Of a stretch of 64,000 nt of DNA, positions 34,470 through 44,800 are shown piece after piece. The translations under genes and the position numbers were made by a program. Position 1 is the stretch's first letter. Every line of letters starts with the position of its first letter. Source of the stretch: Clytia hemisphaerica (lineage: Eukaryota > Cnidaria > Hydrozoa > Leptothecata > Clytiidae); the NCBI GenBank assembly GCA_902728285.1, contig CACVBU010000731.1:248001-312000 (forward strand). The letters run 5' to 3'. The notes beneath the pieces are model-generated. The model was not told the origin of the DNA. It saw only the letters and a program-made list of their open reading frames with translations, and did not search any database.

Positions 34470-34800
34470 TCCGGTGAGCGGAAGTCCATCGCATTGAGTT
34501 TCAAGCCCGAAGGGTTAGAGGTCAATCTCTTTGGTAGGATTTGAAGCCAACAAATCCTACCAAAGTTGCGCGGCCTTGAGCGACCCGCCTGGTTTTTACA
34601 CAAATGACAGATTGAAACTAAAATTTACCGCTTAATTTTGAAAAATATATCACTCGAAAACAAAGGAATTGCTAGATTCAATCCGTCATAAAAAATACGG
34701 CGCATATTTTAAGGCTTCAATTTTTCTTGCCTGAGAAAGGTTAGAGATTGACCTCTAGCCCTTCGGGCTTGAAACTCAATGGTCCACCGGGCCTGTGACG
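34470..34800. mobile_element. Fold-back element with AAGCCCGAAGGGTTAGA arms
   Basis: Arms of about 40 bases, GAGTTTCAAGCCCGAAGGGT...GGTCAATCTCT and complement, lie at 34492-34535 and 34738-34782. The 17-base core also appears in the 56.18-kb element. Confidence 0.75.
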
Positions 34801-36356
34801 GGGTGTAACCGGGTGTAAGTAGAGCCCTGTCTCGATTACGCTGGTATAAAACATTTAAAATTAGACTATTTAAATCTAGACAGACAGTCCACAAACTGAT
34901 TTGTTCTCAGAAATATTGAAGAATGAAGAAATATTTTCACTTTTGTATTCCTTTTTAATATACTATTAGCCGAAATTGAAATGCGCCTATCTTTACTTTA
35001 AGCGAAGTCTATCTGGGAAGAACTTTTTTCATTTGAGATGATAATTGCCTAGAATTAACAGCATTTAAAATACACCTTAAAAATACGATTGCATTCGAAT
35101 ATGAATATTAATTGTTATCGCTTTAATCTCTACATATAGGAAACGCCCATTAAATAAGGTAAAACTTTCTTAAATTGATGTTCGAAATAAAATTGAACTT
35201 CAATCTGATTGGTGAGAAGTTATTTGGAATTTTTGAGAACATTTTTTTGAAATCGAGACATTGAGGCATATTATGAAAATGAGGGGCTGAGAACTAATTT
35301 CACGCAAAAAATTTCCTATTATTATTTGAAAAGACGTTCAAATAAAACTTCAAAAGCCAAAAAATGAAAAAATTACAAGAAAGGATGTGAAAAATCATAA
35401 TTAAAAAAGGCATGAAAATGATAATGTGACCTTTTAAAAAAATGGGTCGGGAAAACGAAAATTCCAATTGTTTGCATATGAGGAAATAGAGATTCATCAG
35501 ATATCAAAGTCTAAATTATTGTCCCAAAATTTCTTTTTCCGGGCCCGAAGGAATTATATCTCATAAGCCTGCTGACGATTTGAAGAAAGAATATTAAAGG
35601 TATTGTTTGAGAAAAAGTATCATTTAATTCTTGAAAACAAAAACCGTGATATTTTTCATTTGTAAAAGAAACACAGACCGGAGTTGAAAGATGAGTAATA
35701 TTTTCCCCTGGTTGATCTTTTTTGCAGGCATAGTCGACAATCTTTTAAAATTAGTCTTCCTTTTTGATTTAGCTTTTTTTTTGAAAGGAAATATCAAAGT
35801 AAGTTGATTAACTTGAATTGATTCCCTAAACAAAAATACTAAAGAAGTAAAAATCGAACCGCGTATAATAGGAATTATTTTCGATAAAAAAGAAAATATC
35901 GCCCCTACTTATTTTCATACCCTATTGTGACGTTTGGTTGAAATCGCGAAAAAAAAGAAGAATAGCCCCAACTAATTAATTCGATCAAAAGGCATCAATT
36001 AACTTAGTGAAATGTTTTTCGCTTTATTTTTACAAAACATCAAAACAAAAATTAATAGAAATACTAAATTAAGAAATATTATAGAAAAATATGTAGAATA
36101 GAAAATGAAGAAAAAAAAGAGACTTCCAATTTTCCAAAAGAAAGTAGCAAAAAAGTCCAGCAACAATGAAAAGTTCAAAAAGTCGAAAAAAAAATTAATC
36201 AAAGAAGATTTCACCTCCCTATGAAATAATTCCTCCCCTGACAAAAAATTATTCCTTTTCTTCTTTCCTTTCCCCTCTAAGGCCTTCTTTTGTAGCATTG
36301 TTTCCGTTACACAAAGTCGGGTACTGTTTATATAATAACATTTGGTCCTACCCTAG
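34801..36356. other. AT-rich intergenic DNA
   Basis: No gene recognised. Long A- and T-runs give a few chance open frames (Phe/Lys-rich) that I do not believe. Confidence 0.4.
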
Positions 36357-37041
36357 TACATCAATAGAGAGGACGATTCAACGCAACGACACTGAACCCA
36401 GCCCAAGAAAGATTGACCAAGGCTACCCAAACGAAACAAGGGTGAATTACAGAAAAGTGGTTACAAGAAAGGTGCAGGCACCTATCATTGATAAAACAGG
36501 TAATTTCTTTACTCCTTTTGATAAATATACCTTATTTCACAATGCTGGTCAAATAATTACCGGAAAATAAATTTGATTCAAATACACACTACTGCTTGAT
36601 TTATAAACGTAGTTTACTAAAAAATTCTTGGTATAGTTGTAATAAAGTACTGCTCCGCTTAAATACGTTTCGCTTTGCGGTAAACTTACTTCAAATGAAC
36701 AAATTTTCGCGAGAACCAATTTTTGTGGGAACCAATTTTTCGGAACTAATTTTCGCAGTTGTCACCCCCTTTTTGCCGAATTTCTTTCATATTCCTGGGT
36801 TTTTTTGAGGATTTTTAGTAGGAATCGTATTTCGCGGAACTAACTTTCGCGGAAGACACCCAAAACAGCGAAAATTAGTTCCCCTTCAGGTAATCAATGA
36901 TAAGTTTGACCAAGACAGGTTATTATTCGAAAACAGTCTGTAAATTAGTATACGCTAGTAAATCAACAAGAAAGCATTTCGGAAATAGATCATCGGCAGC
37001 ATGTGGTTCAGGAGGAATTTTGAAGCATCTGAAAAGTTTAG
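36357..37041 (+). CDS. Two candidate internal exons of an unknown gene
   Basis: Exon 36357-36499 lies between a CCCTAG acceptor and a GTAATT donor. It encodes a polar, basic stretch (TSIERTIQRNDTEPSPRKID then NYRKVVTRKVQAPI). Exon 36949-37041 lies between ATTAG and GTAATA. It encodes STRKHFGNRSSAACGSGGIL plus KHLKSL. Their phases match (1 to 1) and neither has a stop. No domain recognised, and flanking exons were not found. A MITE at 36689-36890 sits in the intron. Could be chance. Confidence 0.3.
36689..36890. mobile_element. Diverged MITE related to the 14.0-kb element
   Basis: Imperfect inverted ends (CTTCAAATGAACAAATTTTCGC against GCGAAAATTAGTTCCCCTTC) and TA on both sides. Interior with TTTCGCGGAACTAA words. 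Confidence 0.5.
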
Positions 37042-38760
37042 GTAATATGAAATCTTCTGTGACTTACTTGTTCTGTATTTTCAGCCTTTATTTCATACCC
37101 TGAGTATCAGAGGTTGAGTTTTCAAAGAACATATCAACCTCTGAAGACCAATGTCAACTTTGAACTTAATCCAAGATCTTGGATTGTTGTCATGGTTATT
37201 TTTCTCTGCGTTGATTGCGCGCTAAATAGAATCTCGATTGGTCGGCACATGTCGATATTTGATTTTGGCATGTACTTTTCACGCTAGATAACGCATGCTC
37301 TCAATTTAAAATTTACTGTGGTATAAGTTTAAGTTTGGTGGAATATTTGGCTATTTGACAAAAATGAGTTGGTTTTATAGAACAAGAAGGGAATTACCAA
37401 GACTATTCTTTGCACACATGTCCCATCAAAATAATTTCTCAACGGAATTTAGGGACTGCTTAGCTCGTCAAGTTTGCGATTTTCCTATGGGAAAAAATTC
37501 GGTTGAAGGTTTATGAGAAGAAAATTCGAAAATTGGATTGATAAAAAAGTTTTTTATAGAAATGATGCAACGAAAAGGTTGGACCTTAAGGATATTTTCA
37601 AAATTCAAAATTTTTTTTAATTCCGGGGGTAAAGAAGGATCAGGGGTAAAATGGGATACGAAAAAAGGGGCTGAAAATTGTAATTTGCTGCAGGTGTAGA
37701 AAAAGTCAAAAATTGAAAAACATTGATTGACTTTCCTATTTCTTATTCAACTAGGGGAAACTTTTTTAAGCAATTAATGAAATTAGCTTAAATCAAAGAA
37801 AAAGAAACAAAAAGGCTTTAGAAAAATCTTCTTCCAGGATTATCTAGTTTCTCTTTAAAAATATTCTTTGGAAATTGCCTTCCATTGAAAACAATAGAAA
37901 TTTCGGCTAATTAATTATGTATGAAATTAATTTTTAGTAATATTTCTTTACAATCTTTTGTTGTTATTATTTTGCTACTTTATTTATTGTGTGGTTCATT
38001 TTCATCACACCCATAACGGAAAGAGGGATTCAAATACCCCCAGTATGACTGCGAACTTCATCAAATATATCAAGGCACGTATTTAAAAAAAATTCTTTAA
38101 AGCCAAAAGGGTATAAAATATCTGAAAACAGATCTAAAGCAAGAAGTATTATCAACTTATTTGGGCTACCAACGTAAGCAAGTCTTGATCTGTGGTTAAA
38201 GTTTTAGTTGCACATAAGTTGTGGCGTGAACATGGAGAGTTCCATTTCTAGCACTGTAAGTTTTAAAGAAAGAAAATATCGCAACATGAGTACTACTTAA
38301 AGTTTATATTACTTGAATTAGTCTTCTAATATTTGAACTGATTTTAGATTTTTATAAGAAGGAAGTAAATTGGTAACATAAGTTTTAGACGAAGAATATT
38401 TATCGTCAGAATGATAGACAAGACAAAAAATAGTTACGCACAAGTGTGAAATGTATGACAAATTTTAAAGATGGAGGAAAGAGAGGGAAGAAAGTCATTA
38501 GTATAAGGTACTACATTATTTTGTAAAACTTCTAAATGGTCTTAAAAAATTTGTGCCTCAATGTAAGATCAAGTTTCTAAAAGGCCGAGTAAAATAATAT
38601 TTTGGTGATTATTAAACATTTCTAAATTTTTCATTTTGCGTCTGTTTATTCTAGAATTTTCGAGAGTGTAACAAACTATTGAAAAGGACGAAAGTTTCTA
38701 ATATATGTGTCCGTTTTTGTTTGTTTTCAAAGTTGTGTGAAAACCAAAGGGCAACTTAAA
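37042..38760. other. Intergenic; inverted copy of the 22-kb block at its left
   Basis: 37.1-37.29 kb is the inverted relative of 21.9-22.43 kb (CAGAGGTTGA, CCAAGATCTTGGATTG, GATTGCGCGC). The remainder shows nothing. Confidence 0.4.
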
Positions 38761-38765
38761 GAAAG

Positions 38766-38772
38766 TATAAAA
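38766..38772 (+). promoter_or_regulatory. TATA box, likely RFamide gene promoter
   Basis: TATAAAA lies 298 bases before the start codon. A strong pyrimidine tract ending CTATAG lies 38 bases before the ATG. This suggests a short 5'UTR exon and intron, or a trans-splice acceptor as used in some hydrozoans. Confidence 0.45.
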
Positions 38773-39063
38773 ACGCCGCAATATTCATCAAAATTTAACC
38801 GTTGTCTAGTTCTAGAAAGTTTTGATGCTTTTAGATTTACGAGGCAATTTGATCTTTCAAAGATCGTTTTTCAGTCGCATTCATTTAGTACAGACTTCTA
38901 GTTGATTGCAATTCGTTTCATATATTGGCGCCTGAAAATCATTTCATCAAGTACCTGATAAGTGAAGCCAATCAACCCATCAATCACAAGAACCAAAAAT
39001 CAAAACTCTCCTTTCCTTTTCTATAGGTAAAACCATCAAATCAAGAAAGAACACAACATAAAA

Positions 39064-40514
39064 ATGGAATTGAAATATTTTCTGGCATCCTCCATATTTG
39101 TCATCATTGCCATCCAGCTGGCATCATGCTCATCCAAAGCTGAAGAATACAAACAGATGAAAAAGGAAGTGGACGGACTTCTTAAAGAAATCGTCAGTCA
39201 AGAAAACGCCAAACAACACACATCAGGTTTGTTCATTTTTCAAGCTCGAACCATTTCTCTTTGTTCGCTTTTAGATAATTCAGGTAACACTCAAGAAAAA
39301 TTTTACCATGTCCATCAGTAAATCGAAATAAGTGCAAGTGGCTCTGGATATAAGATTGTCTTTTGTCAATCCCTATCGAAAATTATTTTCAACATATATG
39401 AATAATGAGACATGAGTTTCTGCCCGCATAATAGTTTTGATCGATTGTTGGGGAAATATCAAAACTCTTTCTTGAATGATACGTCACCGAGAGCTTCCAA
39501 TATTTTTTATCTAATAACCCCACTTCCATACGACATTGTTTCAATTCCTATCAAAAGTTATTTAGGTGTTTGTTGCCTTTACGTTTTGCAGCAGTTCGGA
39601 AAGAACAGTATCGAGAGTGGTAGCTGAAAAATTTAGCTGAAGATATAGTTCAGGACCCTGAATTTGAAATATAAGAAACTCTCTTTTCTATTTCAGAAAA
39701 GAAATCCAGTCAATGGCTGAATGGAAGATTTGGAAAGAGACAACTGGTATCAGGTAGATTTGGCCGTGAGTTGAAACAATGGTTGAACGGTCGTTTCGGG
39801 CGTGAAGCAACGGAACAGTGGTTGAACGGTAGATTCGGTAAACGTGAAGCTGATCAATGGTTGAATGGAAGATTCGGTCGTGAAGTTGAGCAATGGCTGA
39901 ACGGACGATTTGGCCGCGATGCTGCAGAACAATGGCTTAACGGACGCTTTGGTAAGAGATCTGCCAATCAATGGTTAAATGGCCGTTTCGGTAAAAGGTC
40001 TGCTGACCAGTGGCTTAACGGTCGTTTCGGAAAACGTTCTGCCGACCAATGGCTAAATGGTCGCTTCGGTCGAGAAGCTTCAGCTGATCAATGGTTAAAT
40101 GGTCGTTTTGGACGTGAAGCAGCTGACCAATGGCTTAATGGCAGATTCGGACGAGAGGCAGAAGAACAATGGTTGAACGGCCGTTTCGGACGCGAAGTTG
40201 AACAATGGTTAAACGGCCGTTTTGGACGTGAGGCTGGACAATGGTTGAATGGTCGATTTGGACGTGAAATGGGACAATGGCTCAATGGTAGATTCGGTCG
40301 TGAGGCTGACCAATGGTTGAATGGACGTTTTGGCAGAGAAGCAGATCAATGGTTAAATGGTCGATTCGGACGTGATGCTGCACCACTTGCTGCTAGATAT
40401 GGAGACGAACCTGCCCATGTAGAAAGCCAAACAATCGCTTCTCCTGAAGAAGCTAAACCAAAAGTTGTTGCAGCTGTTAAGGTTGTAAAGAAGCCAGTTG
40501 CAGTGTCCGAGTAG
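39064..40514 (+). CDS. RFamide neuropeptide precursor with 17 QWLNGRFG copies
   Basis: Two exons, 39064-39226 and 39697-40514, encode 326 residues. Residues 1-22 are a signal peptide. A short acidic spacer follows, then 17 copies of QWLNGRFG and one variant QLVSGRFG. Each is followed by R or KR and preceded by D, E, N, G, S or K. Known cnidarian processing would cut at the basic residues, convert Gly to C-terminal amide and form pyroglutamate, giving pQWLNGRFamide. N-terminal trimming at acidic residues is the cnidarian habit. The last 50 residues are an Ala/Lys/Val-rich tail. Synonymous codons vary between copies while the peptide stays identical, showing selection on the peptide. RFamides act as neurotransmitters and neurohormones on ion channels and receptors. 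Confidence 0.96.
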
Positions 40515-40691
40515 ACACCTCCATGATCAAACTACCAAACTGTCATGAACGATACCCTAAAAATATTTTGAACTTAAAACAGTAGAATCATACTGTAGAA
40601 GTCAAATACTGTGGGTAGGATTATGTCCTAAATCTGATGATTGGTTGTACCCAATGAAAAAAAGACTATTATCAAGAAAAATGAGATCACC

Positions 40692-40697
40692 AATAAA
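40692..40697 (+). terminator. AATAAA polyadenylation signal of the RFamide gene
   Basis: Lies 178 bases after the stop codon and is followed by GT-containing sequence. Confidence 0.55.
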
Positions 40698-40699
40698 AC

Positions 40700-41506
40700 A
40701 TGTAGCATTTGTTAATTTTCTAACTTCCTAAAAATGAAGAGTCTTATCGTCTTTGGTACCAGTCTAGTTGATTTTTAAGGGCCTTTTAATAACACCCAGA
40801 TTAGTTTTTAGATTACTTGCAATTAGGGGTGATTATCTGCTAACTTGAGGCTACGAACGAAAAATATTAAATCCTAAGCTATTATTTAATATGGAGTAAG
40901 TTTATTTATGAAAATTTATGAAATGAAAGAAATATAATATACTGAAAGTGTACATTTTTCTCATAAAGTTATGAATAATAAATAATTAGTATAGTTTTAA
41001 TGAAAAGAGAATAATAAAAATGATTTAAATATTATCATTGATTAAGTGCTCTTTATCAAATCTTCAAGTCTAGTCGTCCTGGTATTGCAAATTCTTTATT
41101 TTAAGCAAAAAAACACATCCCTGTCTCACAGCCTCCGTGGAACTTCTTCCTATTGCATGAATGAAAATTTTATCGAAATCCAAACGGGGATAGGTGAGAA
41201 TGTAGTACTTAGATAAAAAAATCCAATCGGATGGGTTTGGAGTACAATTTTTTTCATTGGACTTCAAATGGGGATAAAAACAAAGTCAATCTAAAGTGGG
41301 ACTGAGATTGGTGGATATTTTTCCCATCAGGGACAATATTTTAGCCAAATATACCAGTGGGTTGGAAATCCAAACCCAATGGGTCTGTGAACAAATGAAA
41401 TTGAGCTTCAAAATTTTTCATATTCTCCAACAATTCCCCAGGAACAATGATGGTGAAACATTCAATATTACATTCTACTAATCTACCATGCATTTATCAT
41501 CTTTTT
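40700..41506. other. Region between convergent RFamide and lectin genes
   Basis: Contains an eroded MITE-like stretch (about 41.12-41.39 kb, CTGTCTCACAGCC to GGGTCTGTGAAC) related to 23.77 kb. No gene seen. Confidence 0.4.
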
Positions 41507-41822
41507 CTAATCTCTACAACGGTGACAATCTTTTTTAACTTTAGTTAGCGTTCTTTTTATCGTATCCACAGATTTCTTTAAATCTACGCCGGGTAGTTGA
41601 CAAACAAAGTCATGTATTTCGTCACAATCAATACTTTTGAAGCAACCTCTGTCTTCAGTCCCTGATGGATTAATTTGGAATCCAATACAAAGTCCATTTT
41701 CAAGATTGGGTTGGTTTGAGCACCAGTCCCGATACACTGAAGTACTACCATCAATCCAACGAAATTTTGATAATGAACTCCTGTAATTCAAGCCAATCAT
41801 GACGGTTGAGGATTCTAAAAGT
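41507..41822 (-). CDS. Lectin exon 2 of the giant protein (C-terminal half of the C-type lectin domain)
   Basis: Encodes MIGLNYRSSLSKFRWIDGST, then DWCSNQPNLENGLC and DCDEIHDFVCQLP. The position of the sugar-specifying EPN/QPD triplet reads QPN. The downstream WND calcium motif is replaced by SID, so calcium-dependent sugar binding is uncertain. A Lys-rich tail with CHRC ends the protein. Confidence 0.9.
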
Positions 41823-44800
41823 CTGTGAAAAAAAAGACTGGAGTCGTTAATAATTCGTGTAATACAATATTATGATTGTTATATGATATAAATGTAACGA
41901 GATGATATTTTGTTTGTCCCTCCAAATATTTCTTGCTTATCTTTTACTATGTCTGAATAAGTCATCTAGAATTGACTAGTAAAAAAATTTATCGAAATCA
42001 AATTTCTTAGTAAATAAAGAAATTTTTTCTTTCAAAATTTAACTTTTGAGATTTTGCTAGATGTCAGCCGGAAAGTTTGCCCTAATTGCAGTATCGGTGA
42101 TAAGTTGGTGTTTGTATTAGTAAAATTTTGTAATAAATTGACAAAGGAATAATTACATCTTTTACAAAAAGGTAATGTACTTTAGGCGTACAAACTTTCG
42201 CGAACAGAAACTTTCGCGAACAGAAACTTTCGCGATTTTCGCGAATTTAAGCCCTTTTCGCGAAAGTAAATGTATTTAAAAATTCTAGGAAGGGCCATTC
42301 GCGAAAGTTAATGCTCGCGAAAAACCCTTGACAAAATAGAAAATCTGTAAAACTTCAAATTTTGATAAAAATGTAACTTTATGGCACTTTTTAGCCTGCT
42401 AAATGACTAATAAGTCAAAGGACAAATGTTTGAAAGTCAATCCAAGAAGTATTTCTCCCTCTAAGCTATTTTTTCAATTTTCTCAATTTTACGTCTTGAT
42501 TCGCGAAAGTTTATGCTCGCGAAAAATATTTTTCCGTTAAATTCGCCAAAGTAAATGTCGTGAATTTCGCAATTTTTCGTCCTCGCGAAAGTTTCTGCTC
42601 GCGAAAGTTTGTACGCCTAAAGTATGCAATGGAAAAAGAGAATTTAAATTTAAATCAACTTACGCCGGTAAATGAACCAAGAGAAACGAGTTCAAATCTC
42701 GGTTACGGTGAAGGCTCTCTACGCTAACAAGTTCTCTACCATTGCGTCTGCAAAACTGATATGCCATTTCAAAATTCAATTTCTCCCCCATTGTGCATGA
42801 ACTAGATCCTAACATAAATCGTGTGTCTGAAATCAAACTGTTACATGACGACAAACCTTCAGCTACCACTGGAAGTGGTGCTGGTGCGACACTGTCATCT
42901 ACATCTAGACTTCCGTCTTCTGGTTCGGTTGATTGATTTGGAGGTGAAGACGGATTTGCTTCTGGATTGTTTCCTTGATTTGGAGGTGAAGATGGATTTG
43001 CGTCTGGATCGGTTCCTTGATTTGGAGGTGAAGATGGATTTGTATCTGGTTTGTTTCCTTGATTTGGAGGTGAAGATGGATTTGTGTCTGGTTTATTTCC
43101 TTGATTTGCTGGTGAAGATGGATTTGTATCTGGTTTGTTTCCTTGATTTGGAGGTGAAGATGGATTTGTATCTGGTTTGTTTCCTTGATTTGGAGGTGAA
43201 GATGGATTTGTATCTGGTTTGTTTCCTTGATTTGGAGGTGAAGATGGATTTGTATCTGGTTTGTTTCCTTGATTTGGAGGTGAAGATGGATTTGCATCTG
43301 GTTTGTTTCCTTGATTTGGAGGTGAAGATGGATTTGTATCTGGTTTGTTTCCTTGATTTGGAGGTGAAGATGGATTTGTATCTGGTTTGTTTCCTTGATT
43401 TGGAGGTGAAGATGGATTTGTATCTGGTTTGTTTCCTTGATTTGGAGGTGAAGATGGATTTGTATCTGGTTTGTTTCCTTGATTTGGAGGTGAAGATGGA
43501 TTTGAGTCTGGTTTGTTTCCTTGATTTGGAGGTGAAGATGGATTTGTATCTGGTTTGTTTCCTTGATTTGGAGGTGAAGATGGATTTGTATCTGGTTTGT
43601 TTCCTTGATTTGGAGGTGAAGATGGATTTAAGTCTGGTTTGTTTCCTTGATTTGGAGGTGAAGATGGATTTGTATCTGGTTTGTTTCCTTGATTTGGAAG
43701 TGAAGATGGATTTGTATCTGGTTTGTTTCCTTGATTTGGAGGTGAAGATGGATTTGTATCTGGTTGTTTCCTTGATTTGGAGGTGAAGATGGATTTGTGT
43801 CTGGTTTGTTTCCTTGATTTGGAGGTGAAGATGGATTTGCATCTGGTTTGTTTCCTTGATTTGGAGGTGAAGATGGATTTGTATCTGGTTTGTTTCCTTG
43901 ATTTGGAGGTGAAGATGGATTTGTATCTGGTTTGTTTCCTTGATTTGGAGGTGAAGATGGATTTGTATCTGGTTTGTTTCCTTGATTTGGAGGTGAAGAT
44001 GGATTTGTATCTGGTTTGTTTCCTTGATTTGGAGGTGAAGATGGATTTGTATCTGGTTTGTTTCCTTGATTTTGAGGTGAAGATGGATTTGTATCTGGTT
44101 TGTTTCCTTGATTTGGAGGTGAAGATGGATTTGTATCTGGTTTGTTTCCTTGATTTGGAGGTGAAGATGGATTTGTATCTGGTTTGTTTCCTTGATTTGG
44201 AGGTGAAGATGGATTTGTATCTGGTTTGTTTCCTTGATTTGGAGGTGAAGATGGATTTGTATCTGGTTTGTTTCCTTGATTTGGAGGTGAAGATGGATTT
44301 GTATCTGGTTTGTTTCCTTGATTTGGAGGTGAAGATGGATTTGTATCTGGTTTGTTTCCTTGATTTGGAGGTGAAGATGGATTTGTATCTGGTTTGTTTC
44401 CTTGATTTGGAGGTGAAGATGGATTTGTATCTGGTTTGTTTCCTTGATTTGGAGGTGAAGATGGATTTGTATCTGGTTTGTTTCCTTGATTTGGAGGTGA
44501 AGATGGATTTGTATCTGGTTTGTTTCCTTGATTAGGAGGTGAAGATGGATTTGAGTCTGGTTTGTTTCCTTGATTTGGAGGTGAAGATGGATTTGTATCT
44601 GGTTTGTTTCCTTGATTTGGAGGTGAAGATGGATTTGTATCTGGTTTGTTTCCTTGATTTGGAGGTGAAGATGGATTTGTATCTGGTTTGTTTCCTTGGT
44701 TTGGAGGTGAAGATGGATTTGTATCTGGTTTGTTTCCTTGATTTGGAGGTGAAGATGGATTTGTATCTGGTTTGTTTCCTTGATTTGGAGGTGAAGATGG

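Noticed and set aside
36000-36298. 99-residue Phe/Leu-rich frame resembling a membrane protein
   Set aside because: It comes from A/T homopolymer-rich DNA, has no homology I recognise and no promoter or splice context.
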